DNA from: Chara braunii
Taxonomy: Eukaryota; Streptophyta; Charophyceae; Charales; Characeae
NCBI GenBank assembly: GCA_003427395.1
Contig: BFEA01000832.1
Span: forward strand, 456,512-487,990
Direction: 5' to 3'
DNA: 31,479 nucleotides
The first letter of the stretch is position 1; each line of letters begins with the position of its first letter. The notes under the pieces are model-generated. The model did no database searches, was not told where the DNA came from, and saw nothing but the letters and a program-made list of their open reading frames with translations. This document shows positions 20,039 through 28,449 of the stretch, in pieces. The translations under genes were made by a program, and so were the position numbers.

Positions 20039-20514
20039 TGGGGCGGCGCGAAGGGACGAAGCTCCGGGAGCGCGACCGCTGGCGAGCTTCGAGACGAGCG
20101 AAGCTGGAGGTCCGTGTCGTGCGCCGGCACGACGGTGTCTCCTCGCCGAGCCAGGAGATCGGTCCACGCTGTCCGCACTTCCCCAGCCCAGACGCGCAAC
20201 GTCCGATAGATGTCGGGGTGAATCTCTGGCGGAATCGCGGTGATGTCTCTTGTAAAGACGACGACGACGGCGATATGGTTAATCCCGGGGAGGGATAGCC
20301 GTCGAAAGGCCGAGATCTCGGCCAGAACGCGCGTAGTTGCCTCTTCCGTGAATCGGAACTCTGTCGCTGCGTAGATCACCGACGTATTGAAGAAAGCTGC
20401 AAACCGGAGGAGATCAGAGCAGAGATGGGGTCGCTGCACCTGCCATATGACGCTGATTCGCCCCCGCGGAGTAAGAAGCCGTGCGCCGATCACTTGCTCC
20501 GTTGCAAAGCTCAT
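20035..20514 (-). CDS. ORF3: 159-residue protein of unknown function
   Basis: Starts at an ATG (20514-20512) that overlaps the pol stop as ATGA and ends at 20035 inside the ORF4 start. The frame is fully open although neighbouring pol is riddled with stops. The product is alpha/beta-like in composition, with a hydrophobic strand (HIAVVVVFTRD) and a Pro-rich C-terminus (SSRSSPAVALPELRPFAPPQ). No zinc finger, signal peptide or membrane span. Parts (YAATEF, EATTR, NHIAVVVV, AIPPE) line up in the same order with the C-terminal region of ORF4, so the two may share a domain. No known family recognised. Confidence 0.65.
   Translation of the reverse strand: MSFATEQVIGARLLTPRGRISVIWQVQRPHLCSDLLRFAAFFNTSVIYAATEFRFTEEATTRVLAEISAFRRLSLPGINHIAVVVVFTRDITAIPPEIHPDIYRTLRVWAGEVRTAWTDLLARRGDTVVPAHDTDLQLRSSRSSPAVALPELRPFAPPQ
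20511..20514 (-). promoter_or_regulatory. pol/ORF3 stop-start overlap (ATGA)
   Basis: The minus strand reads GCCATGAGC: the TGA closing pol (20513-20511) overlaps the ATG of ORF3 (20514-20512). A purine at -3 gives the ATG a fair context. Inferred function is coupled termination-reinitiation. Confidence 0.7.
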
Positions 20515-21770
20515 GGCGATGGTGACGGGGTAAGAGAGAGAGAATAGGAAGGAGACGGAGAGATAGGAGAGAGGTAGTTGTCACCTTTCTCCGCAGTGGA
20601 GGAGGAATCGGGTGAATGCGAAGATTGAGAGGGAGGAAGGAGACAGAGGTAGGACACGTGGCGAATGATCGGGCGAGCCGATCGGCTGCCGGAGACCTCA
20701 GGCGCAAGCCGCACGGTGTTCATGGCGTTCGGTCCGAGTTCGATTACGTGAAATCGCCTGAAGAATCGTGGCGCTAGCTTACCCTGGCGAGCACATTTCC
20801 TCACCTGCACGATGTCCCCCAATTTGTACTGGGGCCGTGCTCTTGCGTTCCCATTCCGGGCCTCATAGCTTCGGACCTGTCGGCCTTGGGCCAATTCGGT
20901 CATCCTGTGCCGTTTTCGGGCTAGCCTGGGCAAGGACCATTCCATTAGTTCCAAGTGTCGTTTGGCCTTGTCCCGAGCCGTGGCCCTGGTGGGTCGTCGG
21001 TTCAGTGTGGATTCATCCGGTAGGCTTGGTATCGAAACGCAAGCGATGCTATTGGTCCTCAATTGGAAGGGGCTTAGCCTCGTCGATTCATGAGGTGTAC
21101 CGCGATGGACCGCTAGGATGTGGTCGACGATATCGGGCCAGGGCCTCGGATCTCATGCCGCGATATTCCGCCGCAATGCCGTCTTTATCACCCTGTTCAT
21201 GTTTTCCACCAGCCCATTGGATTGCAACATGTGGGGTGCAGTATTCCGTATGGCGACGCCATGTAAGACCAGATTCCTTAGCACTTCTCCCCTGAATTCA
21301 GCCCCATTGTTGGTCAGGATCTCTTCCGTATCCTTGTGTATCCCGAGAAAACGGTTGACGTATCGCGCGATCTCGGCGGCTTGTCGCGTGCGACAAGGGT
21401 AGGCTTGGATCCATTTCGAAAAATGGTCGACAAATACCAATAGGACTGAATACTCACAACAATTAGGACCAGGGGGCACTACTTTGTCGGTAGTGTCCAC
21501 ACTGACTCTTTGAAATGGCCGTTCAACTACCGTTGGTACTATCGATCTTGGCGGGTCAATCGGCGCCTTATCAGCGGCGCAGACTTGACAGTTGGCGACG
21601 ATGTACTCAACATCGTCGCGGATATTGGACCAGTACCACTCATTTATCGATAGCCGACTCTGTGACCCGTACGGCGAAATGAGCCGCAGTTTCTTCATGT
21701 GTCGTCTTAACCCAGTCATACCTCATGAACGGATGCGGTACAACCATCCAAATCCCACTACCGTCAGTTT
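20511..21770 (-). pseudogene. integrase (HHCC, DDE core, C-terminal module), broken
   Basis: A THEETAAH pair of His and an NCQVCAADK pair of Cys form the HHCC zinc site, split by a frameshift near 21640. In the core the first Asp is in VSVDTTD, the second position reads TNNGAEF instead of TDNG (catalytic Asp to Asn), and the Glu is in GLVENMN, 34 residues further on. The frame then crosses a TGA at 21155 into PWPDIVDHIL and SPFQL. The C-terminal part, with YKLGDIVQVRK, GKLAPRFF and HVSYLCLL, matches the GPF/Y-like C-terminus of gypsy integrases. No chromodomain is visible. The Asp-to-Asn change alone would abolish strand transfer. Confidence 0.85.
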
Positions 21771-21816
21771 TTCGTTTTTCCAATGTGCCCTCTATCCATC
21801 TGTAATCGCGAGCCCT

Positions 21817-22299
21817 CTAGTTGGCCCTCCTCCGATCCTCCTTGGTGAAATCCTGGATGGGGTTGCCGACCAGGGTGGCAATCAAGGGGATATCAGTCCA
21901 TACTTCGGCCCTTCTAAACCTTCGGGCATTTTCCAACCCTTTTGACGTGGCATCCAAAAAGCGAGCCTCGGTCGGGATCTTGTCGGTCCGACACAAAGGG
22001 CACAACCATGGTTTACTATCGTTTCTGTATTGGATGCACGAGCCGTGGGCTCGTGCAACACACTGTCGGCAATCTATCCAATCAACATACCCTTCCCCAT
22101 TAGGACGCATGGAGACCGAGTATACGCGGGAGATAGCTTCGCAAAAATAGCAAAATTTGTCAGGCAGGGGGAGGAGAGACGAGGAAGACAGGGGAGCGAG
22201 AGGGGTAGTGGGGTTACCTCCGTCACCCATCGCCACCGTTTTACTTTTTGCCACGTGGGAGGACTGGCACTTGTCCGTACCACGTCCGACTCTTTCCAC
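21817..22299 (-). pseudogene. PHD-type zinc finger inserted in pol between RNase H and integrase
   Basis: Counting from 22299, the frame gives C50-x2-C53-x23-C77-x2-C80-x4-H85-x2-C88-x11-C100-x2-C103, with Trp98 two residues before the last CxxC (nt 22152-21991). The Cys4-His-Cys3 order and this Trp are the PHD-finger hallmark; host PHD fingers often read histone H3 tails. The same frame runs on into the usual pre-integrase linker (VWTDIPLIATLVG, then, across a TAG at 21819, YRWIEGTLEKR), so the finger belongs to pol. A RING-like finger is less likely given the order of ligands. In this element it might guide integration to chromatin, as chromodomains do in other gypsy lineages. Confidence 0.75.
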
Positions 22300-22329
22300 G
22301 GTGTAATTTCCTCGCCCTTTGGTACCTTG

Positions 22330-22721
22330 GCAGGTCGATGCAGACGCGTCAGCCCGTCCACGTTGCCGTGTCGCTCCGTCTTTCGATGGACGATATTGAA
22401 GTCATATTCTTGCAGCCGCACCGCCCATCGGTCAATCATGCCCGTGTAATTGGTGAGCTTCTTCAAAGCTAGCAGAGGCTTGTGATCCGTCACGAGGCGA
22501 AACTTCTGTCCGTAGAGATACAGATGGAAGTGTTGGATTCCCCAGACCACTGCATAGCATTCGCCCTGAGGTGCTGAGTCGTTCCTCTGTTCGTCTGGTA
22601 CCGTGCGTGACGCGTATTCGATGACGTGTTCACGACCATCGTTCCCCTTTTGCGCTAAAATAGCGGAGATAGCTTCCGGTTGCCAGTCCGTGATGAGAAT
22701 GAACTGTTTCGAGGGGTCCGG
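22330..22721 (-). pseudogene. RNase H domain of pol
   Basis: In frame with the RT but separated from it by the TGA at 22724-22722. Catalytic positions visible: Asp in ILITDWQ (usually TDAS), Glu in GECYAVVW, Asp in LVTDHKPL, and the late Asp in HGNVDGL. RTs of Ty3/gypsy carry RNase H here to degrade the RNA template. A frame change follows near 22300-22330. Confidence 0.85.
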
Positions 22722-23530
22722 TCAAATCAAAATAGGGGCCGTCGCCAGAGCGTCCTTGAGGGTTGCGAAAGCCTGTTGGCACTCCGCGTCCCAGCTGAGA
22801 GGCTGGTCCTTCCTTAGCAGGTTCGTTAGTGGTCGTGCAATCGCGGCGGAACCCTTGATGAAGCGACGATAGTACGATGCCAACCCTAAGCAGGCTCGAA
22901 CCTGCATCAACGACGTGGGAACTGGGGCTTCTCTTACTGTTGCAACTTTTATGGAGTCCGACCGCAGTCCTCCACGTGTCACGACATAGCCCAAGAACGA
23001 AATTTCCGAAAGGAAAAATTCACTCTTTTCGAGCGGGATCTTGAACCCAGCATCTCTCAGCGCTTCCAGTGTCCACTCGATGTGTTGCGAGTGCCCGTGA
23101 TAGGTCTCTGAGTAGACAAGGATATCGTCCATGTAAACGATCACGCAGAAGTTGATAATCCCTTTTGTCACCCGCGTCTTGTTGACGAAGTTCTGGAATG
23201 TCATGTTCATGGCTCGCTGAAACGTGGCAGACGCGTAGCAAATCCCCATCGGACACCGAAACCACTGCCACGTGCCTTCAAACAACACGAAGGCCGTCTT
23301 CGGTCGATCTTCCTCCTTCACCAGAATGAGATGGAAGCCATGCCGAATATCAAACTTGCTTAAATATTTAGCGCAACCAATCGCATCCAACAAATCATCA
23401 ATTCGGGGGAGGGGGTACACATCTTTGATCGCGATCTCATTCAGCTTGCGATAATCGATGGATATGCGGATTGATCCGTTTTTCTTTGGCACTAGTACGA
23501 CGGGAAATGACCATGGTCGGTGGCGGGTTC
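22722..23530 (-). pseudogene. reverse transcriptase domain of pol
   Basis: From the GTG-start frame at 23492, the order is PKKNGSIRISIDYRKLN, PLPRIDDLL, SKFDIRHGFH (first catalytic Asp, residue 48), RCPMGICYASATFQ and VYMDDILVYS (YMDD at 120-123), followed by the SFLGYVV and YYRRFIKG thumb motifs. All catalytic Asp are kept. The preceding frame (GWIEPAT) joins through a one-base frameshift near 23525. The domain is Ty3/gypsy type. It ends at an in-frame TGA before RNase H. Confidence 0.92.
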
Positions 23531-24550
23531 AATCCATCCGCAGGCTTCAAATTCTCGAATTCGCTCGAGGGCCTTTTTGCGTTCTATCAGGGAGTATCGG
23601 TACGATTTACAATGGATCGGGAAGTGATTCCCCGTCTGTATTTCGTGTTGAATAACTAGCGATAGGCCAATGTCAGTGTCTGTCATGCTAATCGCTCCCC
23701 GATATTCCGTCAAAATGTCTGCAATCACCCGATGAATTTCATCGGGTACGTACTGTGGCACGTGCAACTCAAAAAGTTGGTCCCAGATCCGTACATCTAT
23801 CTGTTTTGTGTGGGCAGGTTTCGCCACATCAGGCGGGGGTGCAGAAATGAAGGAGTGATCCGATCGCCAGGAGAACACCGTGGCCATCATCTGGACATCT
23901 TCTTCCCGGATTGCCACGTGTCCTTCCGGGGTAATCCCGTCACAAATGTCCTGCCATAGCACGTTCTTAGTTGCGATCTTTATCCCCAGTTCGTTCGTTT
24001 CTGCTTCGAGACGCCCAGGGGGTTCCAGAGAACTTGCTTCCGCCCCTAAGCGTAACAATCACACTTCTTTGGCAGGTGTTAAAAGGGACCTTGGTAGATC
24101 TGTAATGTCGCAGTAGTGCTTTTTGTCGCTGTATCGGGAGAGAAGCGGGGTGATCCCTTCGTACAGGGTTTGATGGGGTTCCAAAGAATCGACCATCCTC
24201 GAAATCTGTACGAGGGGTTCACCCAAAATCATCGCCTTGGTCCTTTGGACGTTCCTACTGGTCAGATGCATCGTTCTTGCTATCGTTCTGGGTGGCGGGT
24301 AGTAAACACATTGTCGTGCTAGCTTCGAGATCTCCGGGTCATCCTCATCACCGTTGTCTGCATCATTCGTCGATGACTTTTCATCTGCGGATTCATCCCA
24401 GGAGATCATGCGGAGAGTCCCTGCCATCATCGGCGAAACCCGCGGGACTGCGTTGATGGTGGTACGAAGGGTTAGTCTCATAGGCACCGCATAGGGCTTT
24501 CCTCCTGTATTTCAGAGGACGATCGATCGTCGTATGAAATCAAGGTTTGC
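23492..24550 (-). pseudogene. protease-RT linker region of pol
   Basis: Two long stretches in one frame, separated by TGA at 24061-24059. The first has an acidic block (DNGDEDDPEISKL). The second ends in the RT entry region (YVPDEIHRVIADILTEY, RIREFEACGWIEPA), the usual approach to gypsy RT fingers. 24010-24029 is identical, on the plus strand, to 18212-18231 in the 3' region of the same element. Confidence 0.7.
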
Positions 24551-24826
24551 TCATAGCGCCACTAGAGCAGGAAGTCCGAAAAGAACGTCATAGGTATTCA
24601 CATCTAGCACGACAACATCTCCCAGTGCATGCACCTTTCCTAGTCGAAAGGCGACATTGGTCATTTTTCCCAATGTTTTAATCTTTTCTTCGTCAGCCGA
24701 AACGAGCTGATCTTTCTCAGAAAGCATGATCAGATCGTTTTTCCTACCTGCCCTTTCGACCACTCTAAGCGAGATAGCCAAAACAGCGGCCCACGAGTCG
24801 ATGATTGCATTGTACGGACTCCTCAT
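24551..24826 (-). pseudogene. retroviral-type aspartic protease domain, active site altered
   Basis: The domain begins NAIIDSWAAVLAIS, where the retropepsin signature is D-S/T-G-A: the Gly has become Trp (GGG to TGG). It closes with VNTYDVLFGLPALVAL, matching the 'l.G.d.l' C-terminal loop. The frame is shifted relative to the pol start near 24820 and followed by TGA at 24553 and 24514. Gly at that position is needed for the catalytic loop, so this protease should be inactive. Confidence 0.75.
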
Positions 24827-24990
24827 ATTTCAATATCGCACTCCGCAGAGTTCCACAGGATGGGTTCAATTTGTAGGAAATGATCGTCTTTTTGTATTAA
24901 TCCTACCCGTATTGGGTCCGACCGGCCTGCCATATTTTCTTCTGGCGAGGGGCTTTTGGCCTTTACGTTCGGTGTTTGCGCGAGGGAGAA

Positions 24991-25221
24991 TCATTTTCGA
25001 TTCGCCTTGCAGTGCTGTAGCATTCGCTCATTAGCTTGTTCCGAGATCGAAAGCAAATGACCGATCGGAAGCGGAATCCGATGGTCCAGGGCTCGAATGA
25101 TGTTAAGCACATCGATTTCCCCGGTGATGAAGGTGGGTCCTCCCGACTCCATCTCTCCTGGAGAAGGTCGCCACTCCGCCACCTCTTTCTGTTCTGGCGC
25201 TGGTTTGATCGTTCCGATCAT
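24991..25221 (-). pseudogene. N-terminal segment of pol
   Basis: 76 codons from the ATG that overlaps the gag stop, ending in TGA at 24993-24991. The same frame continues past it with sense codons to a second TGA at 24825, just before the protease. No domain recognised. The start is taken as the first ATG because of the ATGA overlap with gag and a G at -3. Confidence 0.65.
25218..25221 (-). promoter_or_regulatory. gag/pol stop-start overlap (ATGA)
   Basis: The minus strand reads CTGGAATGATCGG: the gag TGA (25220-25218) overlaps the pol ATG (25221-25219). Most gypsy elements fuse gag and pol or use frameshifting; here pol can begin with its own Met. A -1 frameshift at this spot remains possible, but the same overlap at two later borders argues for reinitiation. 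Confidence 0.75.
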
Positions 25222-26450
25222 TCCAGCCTGGGGTAACCAAGGGATACATACTGATCTAACGGGATTAGTTCGGCGGCCTCTTCGGTGGTGGCTAGGGCAC
25301 TCCCCCCACCGTTTACTTCTTCCATCAAAGCTCCTACTTGTCCTGGTCCGTTAGCGATGGGGGCCGCAGCCATCGGCGCGACCCCGATACGCTGTTGCGG
25401 AGGCCTGTGAGGGCAATCACGGGCTAGATGTCCAGGCTGATGACATGCATAACAGACGTTTAGGTTGCTTGCGACTCCTCCAAGAGCGGGTGCCGGGGCT
25501 ACCCCTTGCTGAATCGGAGGGGCACGCACCGCAATGGGCCGCATGTGTCTCATCATGGCTTCCAACCGAGCATTTTGCTCCCGCTGCTCCTTTTTGCTTT
25601 CCTGAATTAGACTAACAAAGGTTTTGGTCAGCTCGAGTATGGCAGTCGATTCATTCGATCGTACGGGAGCCTCGACAGGGGGCGGGGTTGCTGTTCTTAC
25701 AGGCGTTGGTATTACATGGACGGGGACACTCGGGATTTCACTTGGAACGGGTCGTTTAGGGGCTATCTGTTCCAGGTAGGTGAGAGGACCCGACACAAAC
25801 CCCATGTTTTCGAATTTGTTTTGCAGCGCAGCCAATTCGGCTTTTGCCTTTCCGAGTTCGGACGAATCTCCTTCCCTAGAATAGTCCTCTCCTTCCAGGA
25901 AGTTTCCCACGAACTTTCGTTCCATGTCTTCTGCAGCGTCCATGATTTGTTGTAATGTATGATTGATGGGGGAAAACTGCTTTCGCAGCTTCACCCTTAT
26001 TGTTCGGCTGCGGAGTCCGTCTATGAACAGATCTCTCCCTACTTGCTCCCCTCGCTCAGTTCTTACAAACATTCGATAGAACCGGTTTCGATACTCCGCA
26101 ACGGACTGAGGTTTTTGCACTCGATCCTTGATCATGTAAAGCGCTTGTTCTGGGTGAACGTAATCAAATCGGTTCAGAAAGTCTCGTTCGAAGGTCTGAA
26201 GATCTACCCACACATAGGTACTAAACCAGTGATGAGTGTCTCCTCCCAATCGAGCGGGGATGTTTACCTGAGCTTCGTTATCGTCATACTGCTGTGCTCG
26301 GAGTGTAGCCAACCATGCCTCTGCAAGGTGGTGCGCAGGGTCAAACAAATATAGATCAGGTGGCGTCATGGGAGCCCGTGCACGTGGGGCGGGTTGATTA
26401 GGATTCGGTTGATTGGCATTTTGTTGCGGATTTGGTACATTGGCAGCCAT
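25218..26450 (-). CDS. gag: gag: capsid/nucleocapsid polyprotein
   Basis: 410 codons, fully open, from an ATG at 26450-26448, the first ATG after the primer binding site (no ATG in the ~140-base leader). An Asn/Pro/Gln-rich N-terminus (residues 1-30) precedes a retrotransposon-gag capsid-like region (about 35-190, with LAEAWLATLRA, FERDFLNRFDYV, YRNRFYRMF). Two Lys/Glu-rich helical stretches follow (about 195-220 and 275-310). A CCHC zinc knuckle sits at 333-346 (C-x2-C-x4-H-x4-C). Gag forms the particle and binds RNA. It ends four bases into the pol start as ATGA. Confidence 0.9.
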   Translation of the reverse strand: MAANVPNPQQNANQPNPNQPAPRARAPMTPPDLYLFDPAHHLAEAWLATLRAQQYDDNEAQVNIPARLGGDTHHWFSTYVWVDLQTFERDFLNRFDYVHPEQALYMIKDRVQKPQSVAEYRNRFYRMFVRTERGEQVGRDLFIDGLRSRTIRVKLRKQFSPINHTLQQIMDAAEDMERKFVGNFLEGEDYSREGDSSELGKAKAELAALQNKFENMGFVSGPLTYLEQIAPKRPVPSEIPSVPVHVIPTPVRTATPPPVEAPVRSNESTAILELTKTFVSLIQESKKEQREQNARLEAMMRHMRPIAVRAPPIQQGVAPAPALGGVASNLNVCYACHQPGHLARDCPHRPPQQRIGVAPMAAAPIANGPGQVGALMEEVNGGGSALATTEEAAELIPLDQYVSLGYPRLE

Positions 26451-26589
26451 GTGGGCTGCTCGTCGATTAGCTGATCTGCTCCGGGTGACGAAAGGGTCGC
26501 GCCTATGTGCGTTCCGGGGGCGAGGCCGCCCTCGGTTAGCTAGATCGCCTAATTATCGTGCTATCGATCCTAAGACCCAGCCAAGTGTC

Positions 26590-26603
26590 GGGCTCTGATA
26601 CCA
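26590..26603 (-). other. primer binding site, initiator-Met tRNA type
   Basis: The minus strand reads TGGTATCAGAGCCC, complementary to the 3' end of plant initiator methionine tRNA (TGGTATCAGAGC is the common plant form). It abuts the 5' LTR. It fixes the element's orientation and the start of minus-strand DNA synthesis. Confidence 0.9.
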
Positions 26604-27532
26604 ACCTCACGCCTAACGCGACTTCCTGATCGGAGTAGGATGTGGGCCTGGAAGTGCGAAAAGGGGTGTGCCAAGGAGTTTTGGGGAAAAGTGGGGGAGT
26701 CTTAAGGGTATGAATGCAATTAGGCAGGCAAGGGGCGCGTGGGACTCAAGGCCCGATGGGGCCGGGGTACTGTGGACGGCGGTTTGCGGTGAAGTCCCTT
26801 CTCGGCGGAGGCGGTCCCGAAAAGTTGGGCCGTTGGGGGCCTCCACGTGGCGCAGGCCGCTGCGTATTTGGGTTGGGCCTTCGGAATTCAGGGGTTCTCC
26901 GTTCGCCGCCACGTCAGCAATTCCCGCAAGGCGTGCTGGGCCAATAGGGGGCCATGGTCGGCCACGGAACGACGCTGAGTTGATGATACGGGAGAAGAAG
27001 GTGAAAGAGAGGGAAACTGGTGGTGATGACGACAAATCCCGGGTGGATGAAATATTAGGTATGGTCAAGGGAAGGAAAATCAGAACACCGGGGGTCGCTA
27101 GTGGTGGCGCAGTGAAATTCTCGCGGACACAGTCGATTCTCTATGTGGCAGGGGTATCGCAGCCTTAGGAGTATGTTTATCCAAGGGGTGAAGTAATCCG
27201 GGTCATAGGATGAGTCCGAGCTCCAAGATCGCGTCATGGTATCATCGTGTATGGGATAGCTCTGGTCGGGTTATCGTCACCGCGCACGAGTACGTGTAGG
27301 ACGGGCGAACTTAGTTGCGCCTCAGCGTGCTCGTGCGGGATGATGGTTTCGCCGCGAATCTTTTTGGGTGGGCGGATCGACGCACGGGGATGCGTGTAAA
27401 CGCGCGATTCGGATCGTGTTTGCACGTGTTTTCGCGCGACGTTCGCAGGGCCCGACATCGGATTGTCTAATGACTACGTAGGTTCGGATATGCGAGATGC
27501 AAACCACACCACAACCCAAGCAACAACGAGAA

Positions 27533-27561
27533 ACACAGGATTTGTGAAAACCTAACAAAAC
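27533..27561 (+). repeat. left terminal inverted repeat
   Basis: Begins ACACAGGATTTGTGAAAACC and ends CTAACAAAAC. Part of it (27544-27556) also pairs with 27567-27579 as a local 13-bp hairpin with one mismatch, so this end is doubly palindromic. Confidence 0.85.
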
Positions 27562-28053
27562 AAATTGTTAGGTTTGCACGAAATGTATTCAAGATTATGG
27601 TAGTACGTTTTTCAGGCCTCCTCAAGGAACACAATTCTACCTGAAGTAAAACAACCGCAAAAAAAAAAATAGAAAATTACTTTTTGAGAACCACTGGAAG
27701 TGGCGAGGAGAAAAACAGGTTTTTCCACATAAAATCACTACCTGGTGAACTAAAATATCTTATTTTTTTGTTATCTAAAAAAATCATGTTTATAGCCCTA
27801 TAAGATGTATAGCACGATGAACGTATTCTGGGATTTTTCGAACGCTCAAACATGTTCTTCAACATATTCTCCCATACTTGAGCGAACATATGATTTCTTA
27901 CTGTTCATTTTCTTTTTTTTTCTTTTTTTTTTAATTTTAAACTCGTGTTTGGCTAACAATTTGAAGGTATCTCCCTGGCAAAAATTGTTTGTATTCTTAT
28001 TTTAAATAACATACATTTTTTGCTAAGGGTTTTATTGTTAACGTCAAAATTGA

Positions 28054-28252
28054 TTTATACTCCTATAAATTAATTTTCGCAGATCTTGGTTTTTACCTAA
28101 CTGCTGAAAATGACTTATAGTTCTATAAATAAGTATTCACCAAAATTCGTTTTTCTTTACATCTTTCAAGTTTGTCTTGTAGTCCTTAAAAATTGTCTTA
28201 TTTGAGCTTTGCTTTTTGCAAATCTACCGATAATGACTTATAGGCATATAAG
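28054..28252. repeat. 61-bp periodic degenerate palindrome array inside the MITE
   Basis: Palindrome-like cores resembling CTTATAG..CTATAAG start at 28054, 28114, 28176 and 28237 (spacing 60, 62, 61). A similar core (TTATAGCCCTATAAG) occurs alone at 27790-27804. The intervening segments share T-rich and GCAGAT/GCAAAT blocks. Confidence 0.65.
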
Positions 28253-28420
28253 GGGATTTTGCAAGAAAGAGTTTTCTTGCACATTTTGAGGAACAATTGA
28301 CTTTTCACCTCGTTCTTTGCCTCCTTTATCGAAAAAACAATTAAAAACGCTCTCTTTTTGTGTAAAAAATAACAGTTTGACTTTCATTTTTTCATTGTAT
28401 AAAAAATGTGAGGTTTTGTC

Positions 28421-28449
28421 GTTTTGTTAGGTTTTCACGAATCCACTGT
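28421..28449 (-). repeat. right terminal inverted repeat
   Basis: The reverse complement begins ACAGTGGATTCGTGAAAACC and ends CTAACAAAAC. It matches the left end except at three positions. Confidence 0.85.

Larger units (their letters stand above)
20511..25221 (-). pseudogene. pol: pol polyprotein (PR-RT-RH-PHD-IN), inactivated
   Basis: About 1570 codons from an ATG at 25221-25219, overlapping the gag stop, to a TGA at 20513-20511. Domains in order: N-terminal leader, aspartic protease, linker, RT, RNase H, PHD finger, integrase with HHCC and C-terminal modules. In-frame stops are TGA at 24993, 24825, 24553, 24514, 24061, 22724 and 21155 (first base, minus strand) and TAG at 21819. Reading-frame changes fall near 24820, 23525, 22300-22330 and 21640. 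Six or seven of the stops could come from CGA by C-to-T change. The element cannot make functional pol from this copy. Confidence 0.9.
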
